A DNA stretch of 64,000 bases from Brachypodium distachyon (Eukaryota > Streptophyta > Magnoliopsida > Poales > Poaceae): assembly GCF_000005505.3 (NCBI RefSeq), contig NC_016133.3:54835237-54899236 (forward strand), read 5' to 3'. The translations under genes were made by a program, and so were the position numbers. Positions within the stretch are counted from its first letter, which is position 1. Each line of letters starts with the position of its first letter. Shown here one piece after another: positions 12,809 through 24,186 of the stretch. The notes beneath the pieces were generated by a model, which searched no databases, was not told the origin of the DNA, and saw only the letters and a list, made by a program, of their open reading frames with translations.

Positions 12809-15800
12809 CTAAATCGGAGCGAGCCGCGGCGTCAAAGTGGGCAAGTATTCCTCCGACAAGAGAACGACAAACCGGTGCACACCAATGGCTGCGGATACGG
12901 CCGAGACAAGAAGCATGCTCCAGCTCACCCTGAACATCAGGACTGGCTCCTCCCTTAGATCCCTGACAAACTTTGAGAATATGACCTTCAGTCTTCGGTC
13001 TCTTAAGGCTTCCTGCAAGGACACCATGATCGAAGCTTCTTTGGACAGCCGCAGGTCACCCTCGTCACTTTTCGTGGTCACGGGCGAATCAGGCTTCAGT
13101 TGCCTGAGTCGTTTTAGTCCAGTCACCTTCACCATCCACTGGCAGACAACGTCGGCAAGAGCCCGGCTCAGGAGGACCCGGAAAATGGATGCGCCTTTGG
13201 AGATCAAGTCACGGGCAAGAGACTTCACATTCTGCACAGCCGGACACAGAGTGAGCTCAGAGGTAGTTTAAGTTTGGCGTGCTCAACATATTCAGAGAAT
13301 GCCAGACAGGAGAGACGGTACGTACCGCAGTCATTATAAGTCTCCTTATCACAATGCTATCCTGTGATAATAGAAGTCTGAGGCAAAGGTTTGCAGTATG
13401 CAATGCCCTTTCTGGTGTAGCGCGATCAAGGGAATATGCATCACTGATCTCTGCAAGGTTTGCAACATTCATGCCCTTCCTCTCTGGCAAAACTCCAGTA
13501 CTTTGCCTAAAGTTGCCCCTTCACATATACGAATAACTTCAGCAAGCATATCACATCATCAGGAAAAACTGATTACTTGTATGATGAGTACTGAAAACTA
13601 TGCATTGCAATAGAAGGTTCCAGACCATTCCAGAAAGTAATTCTGAAAATACAAGTCCAAAATTAGAGGCATATCCACACCTAACAAAGAATATTATTTT
13701 GTGCTGACAGAGGCTACTAGGCTAGTATACTTGCATATTTTGATGATTTGAGGACCAAAGAGTCCGAGACTGAACAGACTGGCACACTACAATCACAAGA
13801 TTCGCTCAGTGCACACCATTACTACCCAGGCCTATAAAATTCTCAAGGAAAAATCTCTCTAGCATACCATTTTCTACAAAATTTAAGAGGCTTTTAAACC
13901 TAACCATGCATCAGTAGTCAAACAGCATATAATTTGAATTTTGGGTATCTGTGAGTGAATATCAAATAAGGAAGCGTCATGCAATGCTCAACACTTCATT
14001 TTCCATTAGGACACTACTCACTTCTACTTCACTAACAAAAACACCATTCATACAATTAGAGTAGAATATTGAAAGGGTCCATAGTATTGCAAGAAACAAC
14101 TACGCAATCGACCTTAGAATATTCGATATAGCAAGGAAAGAAATACGACATCTACCTTGCTGATGCTAGCTTTAGAAACACTGCAATCTTGTGCCACTGG
14201 AACTCTTTCCTTCTGTTGAAAATCACCTGTGTTGCATATAATTAGTGAAAATAAATATGGCAGGTGCCTTTTTGTTACAGGGAAGTATGTGCCACAGAAT
14301 ATTGAAGTTAGGACCTGCTTCCATGCTTCACAAAATAAACACTAGAGCAACTAGACTAGTCATATATTGCTAGATTTTTTTTTTTGACTGGACAACTGTA
14401 GGGGAGGCCTTGATAGTAAATTTATTAATAGAAAAACAATTATAGATAAAAAGAAGAGGAAATGCTGCTAGCAAATTGAAGAGGGACTAGGGAGCACTGT
14501 GCTGGAGCAACAAGCCTCGGCCCCTAAAGTGTGGGTCATGTAGCTCAAAATTAGTTGAGGTAAGGCGTTTTCTCAGAAACAACCTTAGAATAGCAAAAAC
14601 TAAAGGATGCAAATGCGTAAGTCTATTGCTGAGTGGTGCCTATTGGTTGACAACTAGTCATTTTATTGCAGGAGTTCTATATCGCTCAGACAAAAGAGGA
14701 TTTGGATGACCTCATGTGTTTCAAAGGACAATGTAAGTTAGTTAAAGGAAAGCATCAGAAAAGTGAAGCTATCAATTATATAAATTTAACTATGCATGCT
14801 ATTCCAAAAATTAACTGGCGTAAAAGGAGTACCTGATACAATACCCTCCTTGTCTCAAGTGAATTATCAGACAGAAGCTTCCTAACAACAAATGGGTATG
14901 CTGCCCAAAATGTTTTAAAACTTTTATCTGCTGCTATGGCCAGTCCTATCAATATGAAAAGAAAGATATACATAAACCTATGAAGAAACAAATCGCAATG
15001 AACCAGACAAATCTGGAATAAACAGCTCCTATATATGTTTTTACTGGACCAGTTCAGTATCTTGACTTCAGATGAACAAGCTAACCTTCCAAAGAGGCAA
15101 GTGACCGCAGGACCAGTGTGTAGTACGGTGGCATACGGAAGTGATATTTAAGTGCTACAGACCAAATTTTGCCAAGCACCTACAAGATGTTTGTAGCAGT
15201 TCAAGAAGGACAGGAGAAATGAGAAAATAATGTCATTTGGCAGGGTACTAAGTTTGAAATAGAGACCACCTACCTTACTGAACTTGATGTCTGGAATTCC
15301 ATCGTCAAAGGTTACCTCACCCAATGTGTCCTCTAAGTCCTAAAATACCAAAAGACACTATAGTAAAAACTAATTACAAATATAAATAAGTTAAGCTAAT
15401 GGCACAGTAAATCACAGCATCCGCATTTATTATGAGTGACCCATTCTATTTATTTAAATGGTAATGGCAGAGCAAGTAGATCATTGTGTGGTCAACGAAT
15501 TCTGCAGCATCTTTTGGGGAAAAAATCATATACATATAGAAATACATGATGGCCCTAAGGAACTAGCTTAAAAGTAATTGACCCCAGTTGTAAAGAAGCT
15601 GGGATCTACCACTTAGAACCAGTATGACTTTACCAGAAGATCATTTAGCGAGTGTCAAATTGTAAATGCATTCCTTCCTAGGTATGATCGAGCTCTGGTT
15701 AACTAGTTCTATTTCCATTCCAAATTTTATTTAATGACTGAATTGTATTCAACCATTTCAGCCAGCCAATAATGTAATTCACAATTTTGTATCAATCTAA

Positions 15801-18800
15801 AAGACTAAAAATACATTATGGTACACAACATAAAGAGAGAGAATGATTACTTGCAAGCACACAAAAGACAGACTCTGCTCAACGAAATTACCATTGTCAC
15901 TCGGCGTATATTAGTTCTTGGTGGAACAATATCCATCTCAGTCAAATCATAAACAAGGGAAGTCCAATCTCCATTTACTATGTGCACAATGCTCGCAAGC
16001 ATAGCGCGTTGATGTTTCTTCTCCATCGCGCAAAGTAAACCAAAGTCAAGAAACCTGACATATTTACGAATATGCTAACACAACTCAACAAATATTTCAT
16101 CAGAAAAGTAAGCATGTTATAATTCTACCATACAAATGAAATCATGAGCCCATGTATGATATGAATATATTATTCTACCGAACAGTAGAAAACTCTCACT
16201 CACAGAGCATGCATCAGAAGATAAATTGGCACTTACCCAACATGGCCTTCAGGTGTATATCGCAAATTCCCAGTATGAGGATCAGCATGCAACAACCCTG
16301 TCTCGAGGAGCTGCACTAATGAGGCCTCGACACCTTTATTGACCTTATCATGAGCAAATAACAAAATGTTATGCTCAAACTGACAAATAGTTGTTAAAAC
16401 CATTGTACATAAGAATACCTTTCAAGTAGGGTTGCAAGTGGGAGCCCACTTAAGTCCCACTTTTAGTTCAATCTTTCAATTTTAGTTCAAATTTTGAGTC
16501 AAGATTTTGACCTACCATTCCAAATGAACTAGAAGTGGGACTTAACTGGGCTCCCACTTGCAACCATACTTTCAAGGTTCAATACATAGATATTCATAAG
16601 TTTCATGATTCTCAAACAAGCACAAGGCAGTAGGAACTACCCTAAGGCCTCAATTGTAACTTTTAAGTCATAAAGAAGCACTCACCGATGAACATAACTT
16701 CAATTCTTCCATAAAAAACATAACTTCGATTCCAAATATTTGCTACCGAAAACTATAGCTCGTTGTTAATAAATTTATATATGGCACTCAACTTATCCCA
16801 AATGAGACAAATAACTAAAGAATTACTTGTGCAAACTATTAGTAAATACCAGGTCAAGAAGCCGGGCTTTTGCTTCCAACTTCTGCTTCTCTGAGGATTC
16901 ACTAATGTCACCAGAAATACCTTTAGACAAAGAAAGCAACTCCTTGGGGTTTTCACCAGCCATCCACTCCATTGTCAAAACCCTCTTCCTAGTAAGTTGC
17001 TTGAGAATCTTTGGAACCACTATAAATGAATATCTGGAGTGACATTCCTGCAAGGGGAGTGTAAATCATGAGCTAAAACGAAACCTACACACAACATATG
17101 TTAGCAAAGCACACGTGGGAGACAAGACCAAAGAGGCACCCGGAATTTCATAGCATTGGCAGCTTCAATATTGTAGTCCAATTCGCCAACAAAACCTCTA
17201 CCCAACTCATCAGCATAGAGGGAAATGTTACTACTTCGATTTGCAATCTTCCTCACAAAAGCAAGCTGCAACAAATAGTAGAAAGTAAACAGCTGAACAA
17301 ATCAAGCATCACACGGAAGGGACTACGATATTAGAAAATGCTGCATTGCTAGAGTCATTTGTCTACGAAACAAAGAGCTAGGACGCTCAAGAACAGACAA
17401 GCTAAACATGCAAATCACAATGTCTGGATGAGGAGAAGACTAACATGAACAGATCAATGTAAACAATAAATAACACACAGAAATATTAAGAAATGGTGGA
17501 ATAGAAACACCCTCAAGCAACTACGCCGATGCTCTGGACCATAAGATGATGAAGGAAACATGTAAAGGGTGTCACAAGCACATCAAAAATCACTTGAAGA
17601 CTTAATAACTTAAAGATCCAATGCAGGGACAGGGTCGTGTTTTGGCCATCAGAAATTTACAGACCCCAAGGCGCAGAATATAGATGTCCCTCAGCACAGA
17701 AGGAAGAAGGTTCGGCCGCTGGACCTTTATGGCCACAAGAGCACCATCAAATGTGCGTCCTTGATAAACCTAAAGGAGATGGTACAAGAAAATGAATAAT
17801 AGAAATCAGCAACTCCAAAGATCTTAAGATATAGAAGCAGGGTGGGGGGGGGGGGGGGTCAGTATTCTGAAGAAACAATTTACCTGTCCAAAGGAAGCTG
17901 CGGCAACAGGCTCATCAGATATGTAACTGAAAACTTGTGAAACAGGACGATGGAATTCTCCCTCAATGATCTTCATTGCATCCTCTCTTGGGAAAGAGGG
18001 GACTCTTTCATGCAACTCGGAAAGTGCCTAAATTGAGGTGCTATGGCTAGTTAATTCCTAGCGAAAGAATATGAGCTTGTTAAGAAGATGAAGCAATAAA
18101 AATGCAAAATGTGGTGGTATCCTGCGGTATTTGCCCTAACCTCACAAATCTCCGAGCCTATAATATCAGGCCTTGTTGAGAGGGATTGCCCAACTGCATA
18201 TGTAAGATACTATAGGCATGTAAGGAGCAATCCATGCAGGATGATCACTGCTGGCTTAAATCTATCAAACATGAGTACAGGACCTTTAACAAAAGTAGGC
18301 CCAAGGTCAAGAAATGTGTCCTTGAGAAGCTGTCCAACCATGTATTGTGAAGCATTAAAACCTTCATTGCTGATGCTACTTCTGTAGGTAGCATCTGTGG
18401 TTAGGTTCATTCTTTTAGAAATTTGCACCTTCACCGCAGCCGAGACAAATGCCAATAGTATCTACAGAGTAGATATGCATAGCGCATCAAACCATTGTAT
18501 GGATCAGCCAAAGGAAGTAAATCAAGTGAGAGCCAAGGGCGGCCGACTGTAATTTACTTGAACCGTGCGGAATGCAAGGATATGAGGACGTGAGACGAAG
18601 TACTGGGCGAGTAGATCAGGGTCGTAATGCTGGGGCAGAGGAGTGGTGAGAATGGCATAGTAGTAGCTGATGTACAACTTGAGGGCTGCGAGATCGGCCA
18701 TCATCAGCTCCATGCAAGACAGCCCTATCAAATTCAGAAGGAAAAAAATGGTAAGTGTCATCAGTGAAGCATAATTGATATCTTCTTTTTAGGTAGTTTA

Positions 18801-19543
18801 ATTGATATGTAATCTCGCTGCGTAGAGTGAGGAACCTGGTGGGTAGGAATGGGGAGGGAAGGCTGGGGGCTGAAGCGCCTGCTGCTGCTGTTCCTTGGGT
18901 TTCGGTTCAAATTGTTTTTGCAGAACTGGTTTGGACTTGATACATTGTTGTTGAGATTGAGGCTGCTGCTTGCTTCCGAGCAACCGATGCACGAATTCAC
19001 GTTTTGAGGAACCGACATAAACCTTGAGGGCTTGTAGATCAGCCGCCATCAGCTCCACACAGGACAGCGCTGCCAAAAATTGGGAGAAATGTGGTCAGCC
19101 ACACGGCAATGCAAGCTTAACCGAGATGTGCTATCGCCGCCCGGTGAGCAACCTGGCGGGTAGGCTGGGGGAGGGAACGCAGGGGCTCGACGAGCCGACG
19201 CTTCCTCCTCTTCCTCCTGCTCCTGCTGCGCGGGCTTAGGTTTTGGTTGCTTCCGCCGCTGCTTCTTGTTCTCGAGGAACCGGAGCCAGAGGACGTCGCG
19301 GAGCGGGGCGCCGGCGGCGGCCTGGAGGAACTCGCTGTCGCGGCGGAGCACGCCAAGCACCTGATCCAGCGCTCCGCCGCCGCCCCCGCCTCCTCGCTCC
19401 CCATTCCGCCGCGGCTGGTGCGGCAAGCTCTGCTTACTCCTGCCCCACCACGACTGCTGCTGCCGCGGCGTCCACTTGTCCTTCCCGCCGCCGCCCGTCA
19501 CGGCGCACACTGGCAGCACGGACGGCCGCACCAGCGCCACCAT
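12809..19543 (-). CDS. ABC1/UbiB-family atypical protein kinase (ABC1K), 17 exons
   Basis: ABC1K proteins are atypical kinases of plastids and mitochondria, tied to prenylquinone metabolism and plastoglobules. Seventeen exons join in phase to 937 aa: 19153-19543, 18836-19069, 18558-18724, 18284-18461, 18141-18193, 17884-18027, 17665-17769, 17140-17265, 16850-17047, 16237-16343, 15892-16054, 15274-15339, 15086-15179, 14833-14945, 14156-14226, 13326-13506 and 12809-13231. Motifs: KVGQS (323-327), Ala-rich AAAS loop (383-386), VAIK lysine (404), GELD (451-454), HADPHTGN (551-558), LDFG (570-573). One hydrophobic segment lies near residues 890-915. An upstream in-frame ATG at 19654 would give 974 aa; I prefer 19543. 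The N-terminus looks like a plastid transit peptide. Exon 2 is an internal duplicate of parts of exons 1 and 3. The closest plant subgroup is probably ABC1K9/10; that is from memory and unverified. All catalytic motifs are intact. Confidence 0.92.
16427..16568. mobile_element. hAT-type MITE in ABC1K intron
   Basis: 142-bp element with terminal inverted repeats of about 33 bp. The ends read TAGGGTTGCAAGTGGG and, reversed, TATGGTTGCAAGTGGG. It is flanked by an 8-bp direct duplication CTTTCAAG (16419-16426 and 16569-16576). An 8-bp duplication with TA(G/T)GG termini fits the hAT superfamily. No coding capacity. It lies in the intron between kinase exons 9 and 10, well away from the splice sites. 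Confidence 0.85.
17844..17858 (+). repeat. G15 homopolymer in ABC1K intron
   Basis: Fifteen consecutive G residues lie 26 bases from the splice donor after kinase exon 6. On the transcribed strand this is a C-tract. Length is likely unstable and hard to sequence. Confidence 0.9.
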
Positions 19544-20141
19544 CGCATCTGCCTCCGGATTCCGGAAGCTTCGATCCGAGGACGAGGGGAGCGCGAGTGG
19601 GGGAAGTGATAGTACGGCGGCAAAAGTGAGCAAGAGAGAAGACAGAAGACTCACTGGTCACGCGCCGCACACGTCATCGGCTCATCGCCGTCGGGGCAAA
19701 CGAACAAGCCCAATCTGCCGTGAGGGCCCATGAACCAGCCCAGCAAAATAATATTACTGGGCCGATCCAAACTACGCCCTGCCAGCTGAGCCCATTATTA
19801 CGAAGAAGAGGACGATCACTAGTCTACTGGGAAAGAATTCTTACTGCATGCAGCAGTGTTACCAACTGAACAATTTCAGACATATATTATTATCATATTA
19901 CCAAAAAGCAGGAAATCAGGATAGCGAAACGTCGTTGATATCATCACAATCCAAGGACGATAGAAGCATTTGTTGCATTCTAGATTACAGATAGCAACAG
20001 ATAGGGACATGAGAAGATGAAAATGGCGTGCTGTCATGAAATGCAGCTAACAACAGACAACACCCGTTCATAGAAATGCAGCAACACCCGTTCATAGTCT
20101 ATACACATCAAGGGCACACGGTTTCATGCTTCGTCAGGATC
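19544..20141. other. ABC1K promoter / DCP2 3' flank
   Basis: About 600 bp between two minus-strand genes. GGCCCA near 19727 and TGGGCC near 19759 resemble TCP site II elements typical of plant housekeeping promoters, placing the ABC1K promoter here. Nothing else is recognised. Confidence 0.45.
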
Positions 20142-23100
20142 CTAGGCACGTTGAAATGAAGCATCCATAGACTGTAGGATGCTTGCCGTATCAAATCTGA
20201 AGCTTCTGAAGCTTCTACCCGGGCGGTTGTCGATATGTTGTTGGTCGGGTCCTCCTCTAGTAATGACAGGGTTCTCGACAGGTACGAAAACTCCTGAGGG
20301 GTTCTTCGCTTTCCACACGGTACCTGTGAAGTGATGTTACCAGTGATGTTGTCACAAGATTCAGAGCCACATAAGAAAAACAGTACTAGAGCCAGCAGGT
20401 TCACCATGGGTATTTCTATACAGTAAGCACTAAAAATGGCTCCTAATAATAACATGACTATTCTGGGCTTGGATCTATTTTTATGAGTAAATGATGCTGG
20501 GAGTCCGTTAACTTGCTTGGCGGGATCACCATTTTATTTATGCACTAGTTGGTATCTGGTTCGCTTTAGAAAGATCTCTGAGGTTTGACTTTTGAGAACA
20601 GGACTCGGCAAATTTGAGGCACAAAAAATTAGTTTGTGATTATTCAGGATCATCATCCTGACTACAATAGGCAGAAAAGGGAGCAGAAGATACCTCTAGC
20701 AGATGTATCTGACTTCTGATGCAGTTGGGGACGATGCATGGCTATCCAAGCTTTCAGACCCCTGGAAAAAGAAGCAAAAGAGTACAGGCACCATAAATAA
20801 CACAGAACCAACAAATTTTGTACTCCCTCCTTCCCATTTTATAGGTCGTATTAGGTTTTATTTTTTTTCCCAATTTAAGTGTCCTATTAATGCTGGCTGA
20901 AAAAATTCCTCGGCCTTTTCTCGTACTCATTAATTCATTCTTTGCCTCCGTGACTTCCTGCATGCAGCAATTAATGGGCAGCAGCGACGCATGCAGCTGA
21001 TTACACGTACGTGTGGAAGAGGTGCTCCAGTAAAGCGCATGCTTGGTCAGGCAATTACGATAAGCATGCAATAGCTGTTGCGTCGATTTAACCCAAGCGT
21101 TTTCAGCCGCTGCATTTATACCTAATTTTCCATGGACCTTGGTATCCAGGATTGAGCTAATATGACCTATAACTGGGAAGGAAGGAATATTTTGGGAAAC
21201 GTACAGGCACATTAAAAGGCAGAACAGAACAAACATGTTAGGATTTTATCATTCTAACAGCTACCAGCCTACCACGGTTAGTAATCCATATAACAATGTC
21301 TGCACGAACAAATATAAAAACGAGGGTCATATTCTTACGTCAAAAATGGTGCAACCATATAAAGCTTCATTCCATTCACTCCACGAGATATCGCATCATC
21401 ACTAGCAGGTAGAAGATCATCAATTCTGTGCCATGAGATTTCCTGCCAAATTCACATAGAGCCATAGTTAAGCAGTGGTCCTTTCACTTATTTAAGCCAA
21501 AAAAGTTCAAAACGGAAAAGGAGCAGTAAAGCAGGAATGAACAAATGTCAAGCACGCACGAACATTAGTGAACTCAAAGCTATATCCAATAGTATAGGTG
21601 ATAACAACAAGATTTGCAAGCAGTTTAGTACTCCCTCCGATCCATAATAAGTGTATCAGATATTGTACTAACTTAGTCTGAGACAATTATTATGGATCGG
21701 AAAGAGTATGTGGCAGCAATGTTCAAACTAAACAATAAAAACATATATCCGGTCAAACTAACATGTTCCACTTCTCAGTGCGATGCAATGTTGCAAGGCA
21801 TTATCTATAATCTGTTCAGAAAGGAGAAACTATCACACGCTAAACATGAAAGTTCTATGAATCAATTCACCATGCCAAACAATACCATATCTTCAAAACA
21901 TGGTCTTAATATAATCACGTGGGATTAAAATGCGTTTCACCCAAATAGAAAAGATGAGAAAAAACTTTGAAAAATTACATACACTGATCTCTTTCTTAGT
22001 TTGAGGTGCAAACACTGTATCTCCCTTAACGCCCGTAATAATGTAGAGACGAACTCTCTGTTGTCCAATTGAAACTTCAATGTGGTCATCCATTTTCAAA
22101 AGCTTAGAAACATCACACCCAGTTTCCTCCAGAACCTGCATCATTATGCAAATAAATGCCACTTAGGGAAAATCAGTTATGTAAAGTGATAAACCATGAT
22201 CACCTGCAGATCTTGAAGTGATTTATGCAGAGAACTAATTTTGCAACAATACGGCTAACTGATGCTAAATTGTACCGTTCTACAAAAGTAGGGTGGAAAA
22301 GTAGGGAGCTTGACACTCCCATCTAGCAAAGAACACATTAAGAATACAATAAATTGATCAAGCATGGTACCCTTTACTTTCATTGTGAAAAATGATACCC
22401 CCTCCGTCCCATAATTCTTGTTTCAAATAGTCAAATTTGCCCAAAAATGGATGTATCTATTCCTAAAAAGCATCTAGATACATGTAATATTTCGACAAGA
22501 ATTATGGGACGGAGGGAGTACAAATTACAGATTCACATTGTGATGAACAATGAAAAAGATTCAAACGTTAACTCAAGAATGTGAAGTGCAGGGATGCCAT
22601 AGAATATCTGGAGCTTTGAAACTTAAATCGTGGAAAACTAATCTGGGAAAAGAAGGACTTTATGATCAGCAAACCAAAAAATGACTATCCAGCAATATCT
22701 AACAACATCAGTACTTTGCTACAAGTGCAATGTGCTTGACAGAAACTGCAAATCATAACGTGGTTGGAGCCCAGAAGTTTACTTCTCTAACTGCACATGT
22801 ATGATCTTCTTCATCTTTGCTCCTCTTTCCACGAGGGAAGCTCCAGCTAGCACTAGACTTCCATCCCTTCACAAGTAAGCACTGCATAGAAGGGATAAAG
22901 TCACCAAACCTTGAGGTTCAACAAAACTCCTGAGCAAACTGAGGACAACAAAACCAAGGAGCCAGGGATAAAACAATATACATAGCACAGAACAGAGTGT
23001 TGGGTTTTGAGACAAAATCATCAATGTAATAGACCATCTATAAAGTAACAAGCAACACACAAATGATTTAAATTCGACTTTTCCAATCAGGGCAGCTGAT

Positions 23101-23835
23101 ATCAGACATGCTTATTTTCAAATTTCAATATTTAGCACTTGCAGCAGCCTACCCCTAATTCAAAAGCCTCATTTAGTGATGCGGTAATACGGTCTAGAGT
23201 GGGGGTAAAAAAGAAAGAACGAATTACCCTCTCATAGGTGTCATCGAGGATGATGGCGCCGGAGACGGGGACACGGAACTTGTAGTGGGTGAAGTCCTTG
23301 TAGATGTCGTCCAGGTGCGCACGGTAGGGCCTGAGAGCTGCACAGCTGTTGAACACTACACGCACAACAGCGGCGATGGCGATGGCAATGGCAGAGTTAG
23401 CGACCAAAGCAATCATGGCACCAAGAATCATCATTGAGGAGGTTTCGGGTCTTATAATGCACTGAAAGGGATTAGAGAGACAGAGAAGGACGCCAGCAGG
23501 CTTACTGAGGGAGGTGAAGTCCTTGAAGGAGAGGGACTTCAGGGAGGGGTTGTGCTCGACCGAGTTGTCCTCGTAGAACCAGTGCGCCTGCTCCAGCAGG
23601 AACAGGATCCGCTCGAACGACTCCAAATCCTCCTTGGGCACGTTCAGCACGAACCGGCTGCAAGGGGATTGGATTGGATTCTCGATTCGGTCCGGGGTTG
23701 CATGAACTTGCGGAGAGAGATGGGATCGGAGGGGGTTAGGGCTACGCACCTGCAGAGATCGTCGAGCAGCTCCTGCGGCGGCAGCTGCCCCCTCGACGAC
23801 GACCGATTCAGTCCCCCGCCGCCAGCCATCGCCAT
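20142..23835 (-). CDS. DCP2: mRNA-decapping enzyme subunit 2 (DCP2), 8 exons
   Basis: DCP2 hydrolyses the 5' m7G cap of mRNA, releasing m7GDP and committing the message to 5'-3' decay in P-bodies, with DCP1 and VARICOSE as partners. Exons 23750-23835, 23506-23657, 23228-23355, 22783-22881, 21983-22135, 21339-21442, 20694-20761 and 20142-20323 join in phase to 323 aa. The N-terminal regulatory domain (about 17-105) contains [10 protein letters not shown]. The Nudix domain has SFPRGK followed by a full Nudix box (G140, E146, R154-E155, E158-E159, G161), split across exons 4 and 5 exactly between RE and VLEE. Box B follows with [10 protein letters not shown]. The C-terminal tail is short and ends [16 protein letters not shown], a typical plant DCP2 ending. 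All catalytic glutamates are present. The introns hold several Stowaway-like MITEs. The gene is divergent from the GNAT gene. Confidence 0.95.
20821..20890. mobile_element. partial Stowaway-like MITE end in DCP2 intron 6
   Basis: Starts with TACTCCCTCC and continues with a TATAGG/GTATTAG stretch typical of this MITE type, but no matching right end is found. The call rests on one terminus only, so the right border is arbitrary. Confidence 0.45.
21629..21708. mobile_element. Stowaway-like MITE (80 bp) in DCP2 intron 5
   Basis: Begins TACTCCCTCCGATCCATAAT and ends with its near reverse complement ATTATGGATCGGAAAGAGTA, bounded by TA dinucleotides as expected for Tc1/mariner-derived MITEs. Non-coding. 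Confidence 0.82.
22396..22520. mobile_element. Stowaway-like MITE (125 bp) in DCP2 intron 4
   Basis: Left end TACCCCCTCCGTCCCATAAT and right end ATTATGGGACGGAGGGAGTA are inverted copies flanked by TA. The internal block TATCTATTCCTAAAAAGCATC matches the MITEs at 37962-38866 and 52583-52699, so all three belong to one family. Confidence 0.88.
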
Positions 23836-24186
23836 CCACCGCCCGCCGCTCTCGCCCGCCGCTCCTCCTCCTTTCTCTCGTCTCGCTCACTACCGCGTAC
23901 ACAGGTACAGCCGGACTCGAGCGAGCAACTACAGTAACACAAGGAAGTCAGTACCAGGGTCGCTACTCGAGCCGAGAGGCGTATTAACACTGATTTGACG
24001 TAAAATCAAAACGAAAACGTATCTACCTGTTTCCGTAAAGTGACTCAGAAGGCGGAGTTCCGAAAGTTTCGTAACGTATCGTGCGAAGGCTTGTGGCGGT
24101 GGGTTTGCGCCGGACAGAAGATTAAAAATCGGTGAAGAGAGACGGCGAAGCAGCGGAGGAGCCGAGGCGGAGGTCGGAGCAGGGCC
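23836..24186. promoter_or_regulatory. bidirectional promoter between DCP2 and GNAT genes
   Basis: Only 351 bp separate the two divergent start codons, and both 5' leaders must fit inside. No clear TATA box was seen in either direction. The short head-to-head layout suggests, but does not prove, shared control elements. Confidence 0.6.

Noticed and set aside
16427..16568. Classifying the intron MITE as Stowaway because TA flanks the GGGTTGC ends
   Set aside because: A longer 8-bp duplication CTTTCAAG sits just outside those TAs, and the TAGGG-type ends fit hAT better.
23132..23902. A 256-aa frame continuous through DCP2 exons 2-3 and their introns as the real protein start
   Set aside because: It reads through introns in the wrong frame for exon 1; the spliced model restores the complete DCP2 N-terminal domain.
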